Position numbers and translations under genes: made by a program. DNA of 64,000 nt, from the NCBI RefSeq assembly GCF_004793975.1, contig NZ_SRYB01000019.1, forward strand, positions 30,194 to 94,193, in the 5' to 3' direction. The first letter of the stretch is position 1; each line of letters opens with the position of its first letter. Shown here one piece after another: positions 1 through 9,600 of this stretch. Source of the DNA: Lepagella muris. GTDB lineage: Bacteria; Bacteroidota; Bacteroidia; Bacteroidales; Muribaculaceae. The notes under the pieces were generated by a model. That model saw only the letters and a program-made list of their open reading frames with translations. It ran no database searches and was not told where the DNA came from.

Positions 1-8
1 CAAAATGC

Positions 9-16
9 TAACTTTG
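9..16 (+). promoter_or_regulatory. Possible -7 promoter element for pfkA
   Basis: TAACTTTG fits the Bacteroidota -7 consensus TAnnTTTG. The -33 partner would lie before the window start and cannot be seen. It would give pfkA a leader of about 140 nt. Confidence 0.4.
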
Positions 17-160
17 TGAAAAAAGAGGACCTTATGTCTTGCAAAGTCGGAGGCAATATACTGACGTAAGATGTGGATCTACGGATGATTACGAACTGAC
101 GGCCCGTAGCCGGAAGCCGAAAAATATCCCGAATATTGAAATTTTATATTTATAAAAGAT

Positions 161-1147
161 ATGGAAGCAAACGAACAGAGAGCAATAGGAATCCTGACGT
201 CCGGAGGAGATGCGCCGGGCATGAACGCCGCAATCAGGGCGGTGACGCGTGCAGCAATTTTTGCAGGCTTCAAGGTGTTTGGAATAATGCGAGGCTACAA
301 GGGTTTGATTACTGATGAGATAGAGGAATTTTCCACCCAGAACGTATCCAATATCATACAGCGCGGCGGCACTATACTGAAGACGGCGCGTTGCAAGGAG
401 TTTCAGACCAAGGAGGGGCGTCAGTGTGCCTACGACGTGCTTCAGCGTCATGGCATAAGTGCGCTTGTAGTCATCGGTGGTGACGGATCGCTGACCGGTG
501 CGCGTATATTTGCGAATGAATTCCAGTTTCAGATCATAGGTCTTCCGGGCACTATCGACAACGACCTTTACGGCACAGATTCCACCATCGGCTATGACAC
601 TGCGCTCAACACCATCATGGATTGTGTCGATAAGATCCGCGACACTGCCACTTCTCACGAGCGTCTTTTCTTTATAGAGGTGATGGGACGCGATGCCGGA
701 TTCCTTGCCCTTAACGGTGCTATCGCATCGGGTGCGGAGGCTGCCATCATTCCGGAGGTTGCCACTCAGGAGGATCAGCTTGACGAGCTGATTGCAAACG
801 GATTCCGTAAGTCGAAGAACTCATCGATCGTGCTTGTGGCTGAATCACCGTCCACGGGTGGCGCGATGGGACTTGCAGAGCGCGTGAAGAAAGAATATCC
901 CAACTATGACGTGCGTGTGTCTATCCTCGGTCACTTGCAGCGTGGCGGTTCACCGACAGCCTACGACCGTATCCTTGCCTCACGTATGGGAGCGGCTGCA
1001 GTCGATGCGCTTCTTGACGACCAGCGCAACGTGATGATCGGTATCAAGAACGATGAGATTGTCTACGTGCCGTTCACGAAAGCGATCAAGAACGACAAAC
1101 CCATCAACAGGGAGCTGATGTCTACACTCCGTCGTCTCTCGATCTAA
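161..1147 (+). CDS. pfkA: ATP-dependent 6-phosphofructokinase
   Basis: Phosphorylates fructose 6-phosphate to fructose 1,6-bisphosphate with ATP, the committed step of glycolysis, in the cytoplasm. The 328 aa match the usual length of bacterial PfkA (about 320). Visible motifs are the N-terminal SGGDAPGMN loop (residues 14-22), GGDGS at 106-110, the catalytic PGTIDND at 129-135 and MGRDAG at 175-180. The glycine in GGDGS marks the ATP-dependent type; PPi-dependent enzymes carry Asp there (family knowledge). The start is the ATG after an A-rich stretch with no Shine-Dalgarno sequence, as is normal for Bacteroidota. It appears to be transcribed alone, with a long inverted repeat downstream. Confidence 0.97.
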   Translation: MEANEQRAIGILTSGGDAPGMNAAIRAVTRAAIFAGFKVFGIMRGYKGLITDEIEEFSTQNVSNIIQRGGTILKTARCKEFQTKEGRQCAYDVLQRHGISALVVIGGDGSLTGARIFANEFQFQIIGLPGTIDNDLYGTDSTIGYDTALNTIMDCVDKIRDTATSHERLFFIEVMGRDAGFLALNGAIASGAEAAIIPEVATQEDQLDELIANGFRKSKNSSIVLVAESPSTGGAMGLAERVKKEYPNYDVRVSILGHLQRGGSPTAYDRILASRMGAAAVDALLDDQRNVMIGIKNDEIVYVPFTKAIKNDKPINRELMSTLRRLSI

Positions 1148-1152
1148 TCGAA

Positions 1153-1241
1153 GCCACCACAGAGTGTTTTAAATAACTGAAAAGAACGCGGAGGACACGG
1201 AGTTTTTATTATTACTTTGTGTTCTCCGCGCTCTTTGTGGT
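1153..1241 (+). terminator. Long imperfect inverted repeat after pfkA
   Basis: The sequence around 1181-1198 (AAGAACGCGGAGGACACG) is complementary, with few mismatches, to 1219-1236. An outer pair, CCACCACAGAG at 1154-1164 against CTCTTTGTGGTG at 1231-1242, extends the stem, and the loop is T-rich. It can act as a pfkA terminator. It also resembles dispersed palindromic repeats seen in many genomes, so its role is uncertain. Confidence 0.5.
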
Positions 1242-1278
1242 GCAGTAAATCGGATTTATACGATTTACCACGGGATAG

Positions 1279-1386
1279 CTGGGACTACTATGACTACTAA
1301 GACGGCTGGGACTACTAGGAGAACCTAATGGATCCAGGATGTCGCGGCATTGTGTGCATGATGTTACGGCATGATGTGCATGATGT
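1279..1386. repeat. Short degenerate direct repeats between pfkA and tRNA-Tyr
   Basis: Two repeat types lie side by side. At 1280-1320 there are GACTACTA-like 9-base units, the same unit that builds the larger array at 13377-13535. At 1352-1386 GCATGATGT occurs three times. There is no gene here. Together with the flanking hairpins they fill the gap of about 310 bases between pfkA and tRNA-Tyr. Confidence 0.55.
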
Positions 1387-1418
1387 AAAAAAAGGCGAAT
1401 CCTCACGGATGCGCCTTT
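1387..1418 (-). terminator. Intrinsic terminator of tRNA-Tyr
   Basis: On the minus strand AAAGGCG and CGCCTTT form a stem extended by ATCC/GGAT, followed by seven T residues. It lies 40 bases past the tRNA-Tyr 3' end. Confidence 0.75.
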
Positions 1419-1457
1419 GTAAGTCGTTATGTGCAATAATTGAATTGATGTCGTAAG

Positions 1458-1540
1458 TGGGCGAAGATGGATTCGAACCACCGAAGGCATAAGCCAGCAG
1501 ATTTACAGTCTGCCCCATTTGGCCACTCTGGTATTCGCCC
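1458..1540 (-). tRNA. tRNA-Tyr (anticodon GTA)
   Basis: Read on the minus strand, the acceptor stem is GGGCGAA/TTCGCCC, with discriminator A at 1458. The anticodon loop CTGTAAA gives GTA. The long variable arm of a class II tRNA is present, as is the T-arm GGTTCGAATCC. The 3' CCA is not encoded. Confidence 0.95.
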
Positions 1541-1582
1541 GGCTTATCAGCGGAGCGGATGCCGTTCCGCTGATTTGCGTTG

Positions 1583-1614
1583 CAAAGTTATAAATAATTT
1601 TTTAACCGTGCAAA
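1583..1614 (-). promoter_or_regulatory. tRNA-Tyr promoter
   Basis: On the minus strand TTTG (1611-1614), 20 bases, then TAACTTTG (1583-1590) is a full match to the Bacteroidota housekeeping promoter. Between it and the tRNA is a 9-bp hairpin, ATCAGCGGA at 1546-1554 pairing with TCCGCTGAT at 1566-1574, probably removed during 5' processing. Confidence 0.75.
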
Positions 1615-1659
1615 TATTTTTTTGAAATAAAATTTTCAATTATTCCAAGTTGTTGATTC

Positions 1660-2853
1660 TTAGACTAATTTTGCTGACGCCTCTTTTATTCTGCGCATAG
1701 CCTCGCGGATGTTGTCGTCGGATGTTGCGTAGCTCAGGCGCATGTAGCCCGGAGCACAGAATGCCTCACCATCGACACATGCCACGTGTGCCTCTTCGAG
1801 AAGGTACATCACATAGTCACCGCTGCATTTGATCTCACGGTCGCCGTATTTCTTGCCGATGAATGATGACACTTCAGGGAAGAGGTAGAAGGCACCCTGC
1901 GGCACGTTGGTAATCCATCCCGGAATCTCTTTCGCAAGTTTCACGATGAGGTCGCGGCGGCGTTCAAATGCCTTGCGCATGGTCTCAACACATTCGAGCG
2001 AACCATTGTAGGCAGCTTCGGCAGCTTTCTGCGCGATGGATGACGCGCCGGAGGTGTACTGTCCCTGAAGTTTGGTGACAGCCTTCGCAATCGGGAGCGG
2101 ACCAGCCATGTAGCCGATACGCCAGCCTGTCATGGCGTATGCCTTCGACACACCGTTGACAATCACGACCCTGTCGCGCACAGACTCAAACTCGGAGATG
2201 CTGTGCACCTCACCGGTGAAGTTGATGTGCTCATATATCTCGTCGGCGAGAATGATCACGTCGGGATATTTGGCAAGCACCTCGGCGAGACCCTTCAGTT
2301 CCTCGTAGCTGTAGATGCTGCCGGTAGGGTTAGAAGGGGAGTTGAGCATAATCATCCTTGTCTTGGGAGTGATAGCCTTCTCAAGCTGTTCGGGAGTGAT
2401 CTTGAAATCACTTTCCACTCCGGCATACACCTGCACGGTTACGCCCTCGGCAAGTTTCACCATCTCGACATAGCTTACCCACGCCGGCACGGGAATAATC
2501 ACCTCGTCGCCCGGATTGATGCAGGCGAGCAGCACGTTGCAAAGCTCCTGCTTCGCACCGTTTCCGACCACGATCTGTTCGGGAGCGAACTCAATTTTAT
2601 TTTCACGCAGAAGTTTCCCTGCAATAGCCTTCCTTAGCGAGAGATAGCCCGGCACGGGAGTATAGCGGGAAAAATTATCGTCAATGGCTTTTTTAGCCGC
2701 CTCCTTGATGAAGTCGGGAGTGTCGAAATCCGGCTCACCGACCGACATGTTGATAACGTCCACACCTGCAGCCTTTAGTTCTGCGCTTTTCTGCGACATG
2801 GCGAGTGTGGCTGATGGAGCCAAAGCTTGGATACGTTGAGAAATCTGCATCAT
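1660..2853 (-). CDS. Aspartate aminotransferase (PLP fold type I)
   Basis: Transfers the amino group of aspartate to 2-oxoglutarate; the Ib subgroup can also accept other substrates. The 397 aa are a normal family length. NPTG is at 175-178, Asp204 (ADEIY) would pair with the pyridine nitrogen, and SKAYAMTGWRIGY carries the Schiff-base Lys237. The C-terminal arginine region (MRLSY) is present. Two ATG codons in tandem (2853 and 2850) are equally possible starts. The gene stands alone, diverging from the DUF4836 operon. The motif set makes the family certain; the exact substrate is inferred. Confidence 0.92.
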   Translation of the reverse strand: MMQISQRIQALAPSATLAMSQKSAELKAAGVDVINMSVGEPDFDTPDFIKEAAKKAIDDNFSRYTPVPGYLSLRKAIAGKLLRENKIEFAPEQIVVGNGAKQELCNVLLACINPGDEVIIPVPAWVSYVEMVKLAEGVTVQVYAGVESDFKITPEQLEKAITPKTRMIMLNSPSNPTGSIYSYEELKGLAEVLAKYPDVIILADEIYEHINFTGEVHSISEFESVRDRVVIVNGVSKAYAMTGWRIGYMAGPLPIAKAVTKLQGQYTSGASSIAQKAAEAAYNGSLECVETMRKAFERRRDLIVKLAKEIPGWITNVPQGAFYLFPEVSSFIGKKYGDREIKCSGDYVMYLLEEAHVACVDGEAFCAPGYMRLSYATSDDNIREAMRRIKEASAKLV

Positions 2854-2922
2854 TCTTTAGTTATTGATTAATACTGTGATGATTGGGATAGTTGACCACC
2901 ACCCTGGCATCTGTAATTTTCG

Positions 2923-2953
2923 CGAAGTTACATATTAAAATTGAAGCAACAAA
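2923..2953 (-). promoter_or_regulatory. Promoter of the aminotransferase gene
   Basis: On the minus strand TTTG (2950-2953), 19 bases, then TAACTTCG (2923-2930). One base differs from TAnnTTTG. The transcript would have a leader of about 65 nt. Confidence 0.55.
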
Positions 2954-2961
2954 GAAAATAA

Positions 2962-2994
2962 TTGATGAAAGATAAAAATTTTTCCGTATATTTG
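2962..2994 (+). promoter_or_regulatory. Promoter of the DUF4836-ABC operon
   Basis: TATATTTG (2987-2994) matches TAnnTTTG, with TTG at 2962-2964, 22 bases upstream. This is slightly longer than ideal spacing. A start near 3002 leaves a leader of about 140 nt before ATG 3144. Confidence 0.5.
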
Positions 2995-3143
2995 CCATTC
3001 TATTATCCGTCAGACGTTGTTTAATTTGTTAAAAAGATATTGTGGGAATTGTGATAAGACCCTTTTTTATGATAAGGAGTGTGAGAAATAGACGATTCCC
3101 TTTACAATGTCTTTACAATTTGAAAAAATATAATAAAAAATAT

Positions 3144-4514
3144 ATGAAAAGAGGAATTTTTGCGACACTGACCTCCCGCGTGGTGATGGTCTGCATGCTG
3201 GCGATGATGTTGCCGGTGTTTAATTCATGTAATAAGGAGTCGGCAGATGCCGGCGACCTGTTATCGACGGTGCCTTCGTCAGCCGGATTGGTTGTAGGAG
3301 TCAACGTCAAGTCTGTCCTTGAGAAGTCGGGCTGCAAGGTCGACGGGAGCGACATCACTCCCGGTCAGGAGGTATCGGCGTGGATCGACCGTCAGAAGGA
3401 CGTGAAGGATTCAGCGCGCCGCGCACTGAAACTCTTTCTCGACGGAGAGAGCGGCATCGACCCTACGGCTGCGATCTATTTCACAGATGCCTACAACAGC
3501 TATCTGACGGCAGGTATAGCCGACACCGGAAAGTTTGAGTCGTTTATCGTTGACCAGACCGGAATGAACCTGGAGGATGCGGAGAACGGCGTCCGCACCT
3601 GTGGCAATATAGCGATGAAAGGTGCGCAGGTGTGGATATGCGTGTCGTCAAACAATACGATAGATGCCAAGGCAGTCGCAAATTATGCCACACTCGGTGC
3701 CAACCAGAGCTTCATGCAGAACGGTTTCTCACCCAATATAGCCACCATGACCTCCGACATAGTGGGTTGGGGTGATATAAAGGCGATAGCGAAGCAGGGT
3801 CTTCCGATAGGGGATTTTTCCACAATGAATCTTGTTGCCGGAATGCTTTTTGAGAATGCGTCTGCCATATCGTTCAATCTTGATTTTGATAAGGGTAAGT
3901 GCGGCGGCTCGCTTACGGTCATGAATCTTGATGGAGAGCCAGCCAAATATCTCCTCCCGTCGTCGAAGATAGACCTCACCACGGTGAAGAGCGTCGGAGC
4001 GAACGCGCAGTTTGTGGCAGCAATGACCATCACCAAGGATTTCACCAAGAAGATAGAGAAGATCGGCTCATCGTTAGGCGGAAATATGTTCGGCTCGTTT
4101 ATAGATGCGCTGAAGCCGATAGACGGCACTGTCGCCGTGGCGTGTGGCGATCTTAAGAATCCGGAATCGTCGCTCTGTGGCGTTGTGACCACCGACGGAG
4201 AGGCATCGCGCGATTTCATGTCGATGCTTTCGGGCTTTGGAGAGACCAAGAAAGACGGTAAATTGGTGAGAGTGACGAAAGGAACTGTATCGGGTCCGCT
4301 CGACGTGGCGAAGGCTGCGGATATGCTTAAGGGTTCGATTTTCGGAGTGGTGATGAATATGCAGAATGCAGAGGCCGGCGCGGGGTCCGTGCTCAAGACC
4401 ATGGCGTTCAGGCTTGTTCCCTCCGGCAAGGGATTGAAATGCGACATCACACTTGAGAGCGTAGATGATTCGAAGAATATGTTGCTGGCTCTGATAGAGC
4501 AGGATGCGAAATGA
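3144..4514 (+). CDS. DUF4836 family lipoprotein
   Basis: 456 aa from ATG 3144. A longer in-frame reading to 3042 exists, but the signal peptide starts at 3144: MKRG, a hydrophobic stretch, then the lipobox FNSC with Cys29. The mature protein begins with a Ser/Asp linker and the segment VPSSAGLVVGVNVKSVLEKSG, typical of DUF4836, a Bacteroidota envelope family of unknown function. The gene overlaps the next by four bases (ATGA), so it is cotranslated with an ABC ATPase and an FtsX-type permease. The protein may be the exported partner of that transporter, which is an inference from position only. Confidence 0.75.
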   Translation: MKRGIFATLTSRVVMVCMLAMMLPVFNSCNKESADAGDLLSTVPSSAGLVVGVNVKSVLEKSGCKVDGSDITPGQEVSAWIDRQKDVKDSARRALKLFLDGESGIDPTAAIYFTDAYNSYLTAGIADTGKFESFIVDQTGMNLEDAENGVRTCGNIAMKGAQVWICVSSNNTIDAKAVANYATLGANQSFMQNGFSPNIATMTSDIVGWGDIKAIAKQGLPIGDFSTMNLVAGMLFENASAISFNLDFDKGKCGGSLTVMNLDGEPAKYLLPSSKIDLTTVKSVGANAQFVAAMTITKDFTKKIEKIGSSLGGNMFGSFIDALKPIDGTVAVACGDLKNPESSLCGVVTTDGEASRDFMSMLSGFGETKKDGKLVRVTKGTVSGPLDVAKAADMLKGSIFGVVMNMQNAEAGAGSVLKTMAFRLVPSGKGLKCDITLESVDDSKNMLLALIEQDAK

Positions 4515-5167
4515 TGACGCGGCTTGATACGATTGAATTAGAGGGGATGCTTCCGAGGGTGTTTGTCTCGGAAAGCATCCCCGCTTCCGATGTATGGCGT
4601 GGCAAGGTGGTATTCCGGAGAGGCGACCGTTATCTTGTGGAGGCAGCCAGCGGCGGAGGTAAATCCTCGATGTGTGCATATATATATGGTTTGCGCGATG
4701 ACTATGAGGGTGAACTTAGGTTCAACGGCAAGGACGTGCGTGGATTCGGCATATCCGAGTGGCAATCTCTCCGCAGGGAGCATATTGCCTATCTTCCACA
4801 GGAGCTGTCGTTGTTTCCGGAGCTGACGGCACTCCAGAACATAGAGCTAAAGAGCACCCTGACCGGAGGCGTCCGTCGTGAGAGGATAGAGGAGTGGCTT
4901 CATGAGCTTGGGATCGACTCGCGCCGGAATTATCCTGTGGGGCGTATGTCGATCGGTCAGCAGCAGCGCGTCGGCATAATCCGGGCGATATGCCAGCCCT
5001 TCGACTTTATCCTGCTTGATGAGCCTGTGAGCCATCTCGATGAGGAGAATAATAGGAAGGCGGCAGAAATCATCATGGCGGAGGCGCAGCGGCAGGGTGC
5101 CGGAATAATATCGACTTCGGTGGGGAATCCGCTTCTGCTTGCCGAGCCGGAAAGACTGAAATTATAA
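4511..5167 (+). CDS. ABC transporter ATP-binding protein (LolD/MacB type)
   Basis: Cytoplasmic ATPase of 218 aa. It has a Walker A-like AASGGGKSS near residue 45, where the first glycine is alanine, a Q-loop in AYLPQELSL, the signature MSIGQQQRVGI and Walker B FILLDEPVSHLD. The length and the ELTALQNIEL segment fit the LolD/MacB/FtsE group that works with FtsX-fold permeases. Translationally coupled to the lipoprotein upstream; the permease follows after 25 bases. It probably drives a mechanical process in the envelope rather than import, by family analogy. Confidence 0.88.
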   Translation: MMTRLDTIELEGMLPRVFVSESIPASDVWRGKVVFRRGDRYLVEAASGGGKSSMCAYIYGLRDDYEGELRFNGKDVRGFGISEWQSLRREHIAYLPQELSLFPELTALQNIELKSTLTGGVRRERIEEWLHELGIDSRRNYPVGRMSIGQQQRVGIIRAICQPFDFILLDEPVSHLDEENNRKAAEIIMAEAQRQGAGIISTSVGNPLLLAEPERLKL

Positions 5168-5192
5168 TTTTAATGAAATTGTAATTTTAACT

Positions 5193-6380
5193 ATGAGACT
5201 TATTGATCGATTATTACGTAAGAATATGTCGGTGGCTCGTATCGCCGGATTCGTGCTTTCCAACGTCATAGGATTATGGATAGTGGCAGGTGGGGTGCAG
5301 TTTTATGAGGATGCACGGACGCTTTGGTCGGCTGATGACAGCTTTATAAAGACGGATTATCTCGTTGTCAACAAGCGTGTCACGTCGGCAAACCTGTGGC
5401 AGGATTCTGATTCCGATTTCACCCCGGCTGAGATAGCTGATATAGAGAAGCAGCCTTGGGTGAGGTCGGTCGGCGAGTTCCTGTCGACAGATTATAAGGT
5501 GCAGGCATCGGTTGAGCAGGGTGGACGAGGGATGTCGACAATGCTCTTCTTTGAGTCGATACCTGATGAGTTTGTCGATGTTAAGGGTAGCGGCTGGCAA
5601 TTCCGGGAGGGAGACAGGGAGGTGCCCATAATCATATCCAAGGATTACCTGACGCTATATAATTTCGGATTTGCCACGTCGGCAGGTCTGCCCCAGATGT
5701 CGGAAAACATAATGTCGGGCATACCGTTGACGCTGACCCTCACGTCGGACGACGGTATGCGGCAGCAACGAATGACGGGCAGGGTGGTCGGTTTCTCCAA
5801 CCGGCTGAATACCATCCTCGTGCCCGACACGTTCATGCGGTGGAGCAACAGAGTGCTTGGCGATAGTCGTAAGAGCACCCGTCCCTCCCGTCTGATAATC
5901 GACGTCAGCAGCCCCGGAGATGTAGCGATAAAGGATTATCTGGAGAGCCATGACCTTGAAGTGGCGGGCGACAAGAGCGGTTCGTCAGCCTCATATCTGC
6001 TGAAGGTGGTTTCAGGAATTGTGGTGGGAGTCGGCAGTGTCATCACGTTGCTGTCCTTCTTCATATTGATGCTCTCCATGTCGTTGCTCATGGAGAAAAA
6101 CCGCGATAAGCTCCATTCGCTGCTGATGCTCGGTTTCCCGCTCCGTGATGTGGGTAGGCCATACGAAAGGATAGTAGTGGTCTCCTCGTTGATCTCCTGC
6201 ATGATTGCAATCGGCGGTATATTTCTCTTGCGCGCCAGTTATGTAGCTCCGCTCGAGGGTCTTGGCGCGGATTGCGGCGACTGGTGGAGCGGCGTGCTTA
6301 CGGCAGTGGCACTCACTGTTGTCATTATGATTTTTAACGTGATTGCGGTGCGCCGGAAGGTGCGGTCGTCATGGCGTTGA
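5193..6380 (+). CDS. FtsX/MacB-like ABC permease
   Basis: 395 aa with one membrane segment near residues 18-38, a large periplasmic domain to about residue 265, then three C-terminal membrane segments (about 270-300, 330-350 and 365-385). This one-plus-three layout is that of LolC/E, MacB and FtsX proteins. It forms the membrane part of the transporter with the ATPase upstream. The substrate is unknown. The periplasmic domain and the neighbouring DUF4836 lipoprotein suggest lipoprotein or envelope handling, which is inference. Confidence 0.8.
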   Translation: MRLIDRLLRKNMSVARIAGFVLSNVIGLWIVAGGVQFYEDARTLWSADDSFIKTDYLVVNKRVTSANLWQDSDSDFTPAEIADIEKQPWVRSVGEFLSTDYKVQASVEQGGRGMSTMLFFESIPDEFVDVKGSGWQFREGDREVPIIISKDYLTLYNFGFATSAGLPQMSENIMSGIPLTLTLTSDDGMRQQRMTGRVVGFSNRLNTILVPDTFMRWSNRVLGDSRKSTRPSRLIIDVSSPGDVAIKDYLESHDLEVAGDKSGSSASYLLKVVSGIVVGVGSVITLLSFFILMLSMSLLMEKNRDKLHSLLMLGFPLRDVGRPYERIVVVSSLISCMIAIGGIFLLRASYVAPLEGLGADCGDWWSGVLTAVALTVVIMIFNVIAVRRKVRSSWR

Positions 6381-6406
6381 AACTCTATATCAGGCATTTT
6401 GTATAT

Positions 6407-6436
6407 TCAGCCCCGACACGAATAAGTCGGGGTTGA
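6407..6436 (+). terminator. Hairpin ending the ABC operon
   Basis: TCAGCCCCGAC (6407-6417) pairs with GTCGGGGTTGA (6426-6436). A T-rich stretch follows. Placed 27 bases after the permease stop. Confidence 0.65.
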
Positions 6437-6681
6437 ATTGTTAAAAAGGGGAATGGGTTGAACAAATCAGAGCGCAGATTGGTTGCTAATACGAATCTGA
6501 ATAACAAAATTTAATAATTAACAATGTTAATTTAGAATGTTAATATTGTTAATTTTTAGAAGTCCTATATGTCTTCCGCAGCTATCATGTAGACCGCATA
6601 TACCGATAAGATTCTTTGTATGTCAAGAATCAGTCGTTAAGACTGAAACCCATATTAATAATCCCTTAATTTTACTCTTGC
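6437..6681 (+). promoter_or_regulatory. Leader and promoter region of the first susC
   Basis: AT-rich, no gene. No full TAnnTTTG match was found. The stretch TCCTATATGTC near 6563-6573 sits where the second locus has its clear -7 box, and may be a weaker or alternative-sigma promoter. The leader holds two adjacent perfect hairpins: GATTCTT/AAGAATC at 6610-6631 and CAGTC/GACTG at 6631-6645. The bases around the start, CTTGCATGAAGAACA, are shared with the second susC. Confidence 0.4.
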
Positions 6682-9600
6682 ATGAAGAACACATGTATTC
6701 ATCTTGACAGGAAATGGCTTATGGCTATATGCTTACTGATTGGCCTTGCATTTCCGGGCTTCGCGCAGAAAATCACCGTACATGGCTACGTGGACGATGA
6801 GACAGGCGAACCCTTGATCGGTGCCACCGTAATGGAGAAGGGCACAACGAATGGTACGGCGACAGACATCGACGGCAACTTCACGCTTAGTGTTGAGCCG
6901 AAAGCGACTCTCGTCGTGAGCTATGTGGGTTATGACCCGTTGGAGGTGCCGGTCGACGGTAAGACCGAGCTTAAAATCACCATGAAGGAGAATGCCACTA
7001 TGCTTGCGGAGACAGTCGTGATCGGCTATGGCACCGTCAAGAAGACGGATGCCACAGGCTCGGTATCCGTTGTCAAGCCGAGCGAGATAGAGGCAGGTCT
7101 TGCGACTTCCGCACAGGATCTTCTCGTGGGTGCATCTCCGGGCGTGGTGGTGACCACCAACGGCGGTAGTCCTCAGGGAGATGCGTCAATCCTTATCCGA
7201 GGCGGAGCATCACTGGCTGCATCAAATGAGCCGCTTATCGTCATAGATGGTGTCCCGATGGAGCGCGGCAGTGTGAAAGGCTCGTCCAACCCGTTGAGCC
7301 TTGTCTCTCCGGAGAATGTGGAGTCGATGACCATCCTTAAGAGTGCGTCAGCCACTGCAATCTACGGTAGCCGTGCATCTAACGGCGTCATCATCATAAC
7401 TACAAAGAAGGGTAAGAGCGGACGTCCGCAGGTAAACTTCGCTGCCAACATGTATATCAACACGCCCCGCAACTACATGGACATGATGACCGGCGACCGA
7501 TTCGCAGATTTCGTCACCAACTATTATGGTGCGGATTCATCGCAGGCACAGGCTCTCGGCATCAATGGCGTGAACTATAATACCGATTGGCAGAAAGAGG
7601 TGCTCCGCACGTCGGTGTCAAGCGATTACAACTTAAGCGTAGGTGGCACTCTCGGCTGGCTGCCATACCGTGTCGCCGTAGGCTACACCAACAATAACGG
7701 TGTCATCCGCACCTCGAAGATGGATCGTGCCACGGTAGGTATAAACCTTAATCCGTCGTTCTTCGACAATAACCTTAAAATCAATGCCAATATCAAGGGA
7801 GCCTATATCTCCAACCGCTATAATGGCGATGGTCTGGGCGGGGCGGTCAGCTTCAACCCGACATTACCGGTCTACATGCCCGGCGGCAACCATTATAATA
7901 ATTATCTGACATATATGGAGAACGGCACACTTGCCGACATGAATACTCCCGAAGGGCGCCCCAACACGCTGATGGCACTTAACCCGGTGTCGCTCATCAA
8001 TGACTATTCATCCACGTCAAAGGTGTATCAATCGGTCGGCAATATCCAGTTTGACTATACTCTCCCGTTCCTTCCCGAACTGAAAGCCAACCTTAATCTC
8101 GGCTACGAATATAATCACGGTGAATGTTGGAACTACAATTATCCCTTCTCCCCGGCAGCCTGGAAGGATGGTCATTACGTTGCAGGCAGCGACAGTCCTG
8201 TGTATGACGGCTATGCATCCAAGGGGAAAGAGAACCAGGAGAGATACAATCTCCTTCTTGATTTCTTCCTGAATTACAATAAGGATTTCGAGGCAATCAG
8301 CTCATCACTTGACGTGACAGCCGGTTATTCATGGCAGAAATTCCGCGACAAGCAGCATAATTTCTCATGGGTGAATGCCCCGGGTCAATCGTTCGACGGC
8401 TATATGCGTAGCCCGGTATGGTATGGGAGCACTCCTTATCAGCTTGTGTCGTTCTTCGGACGTGTCAACTATGGGTTCAAGGACCGTTATCTCGTCACGT
8501 TCACCCTTCGAGGTGATGCCACCTCCCGCTTCTCCAAGGAGCACCGTTGGGGTGTCTTCCCGGCAGTCGCGCTTGCATGGCGTGCGATAGAAGAGCCGTT
8601 TATGGAAAGCGTGCGCGGCGTCATGAGCGACTTGAAGCTCCGTCTTGACTATGGTCAGACCGGTCAGCAGGATCTCGGCGTGTATTTCCCCTATATCCCT
8701 GCCTACAACGTATCTAATGATCTCAATTCCCGTTATCCGGTCGGAGGCAATGACCAGTTCATAGTCACTCCGGGATGGTATAACGCCGATCTTAAATGGG
8801 AGACAACCACCACATACAATGTGGGTCTTGATTTCGGATTCCTCAACAACCGTATCACCGGTAGCATCGACTGGTATCTGCGTAAGACGAAAGACCTTCT
8901 GACCTACGCCAACTTCCCGGCAGGCTCCAATCTTTCCAACATGGGCAACCTTAATCTCGGCGACCTTGAGAACTATGGTATAGAATTCAATCTTATGACA
9001 CGCCCTGTGGTCACGAATGATTTCCAATGGACGAGCAGTGTCAACGTGGCATGGAACAAGAATAAGGTGACGCGTCTTGCCGACGGAGCCGACACATCTA
9101 CAGGCGGTATCGGCAACGGTGTCAACGTCATGAAGCATCAGGAGGGTTTCCCCGCCTACAGTTATTGGGTGTATGAGCAGGTATATAATGCCGACGGCAC
9201 ACCGATGGAGGGCGTCTATGTAGACCGTAACGGCGACGGTGAGATCACCGATGCCGACAAATATCTCTACCACAGCAAGGATCCGGCTGTCACCATCAAC
9301 TGGCAGAATACGTTCAACTATAAGAACTGGGACTTCGGCATCGTGTTGCGTGCAAGCATCGGCAACTGGCTTTATAATGCCAATGAGATGAACAATGCCT
9401 TCATCTCCTCCACCTCCGCCGCACCTCTCAGCAATCTTCTTGACAACGTCTATCTCTGGAATATGACCCGCGACACGGCAGTACGTTCGAGCGATTATTT
9501 CGTGCGCAATGCCAGCTTCCTGCGTTGCGACAATATATCGGTAGGCTATACGTGGCCAGGTCTGTTCAACGACCTTCTTCGTCTGCGACTTTATGGCGCA

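Noticed and set aside
3042..3143. N-terminal extension of the DUF4836 lipoprotein
   Set aside because: The extension is basic and would mask the signal peptide that starts at 3144.
8365..9273. Open frame of 302 codons on the minus strand
   Set aside because: It lies wholly within the first susC, whose protein is unmistakable; the antisense frame has no family pattern.
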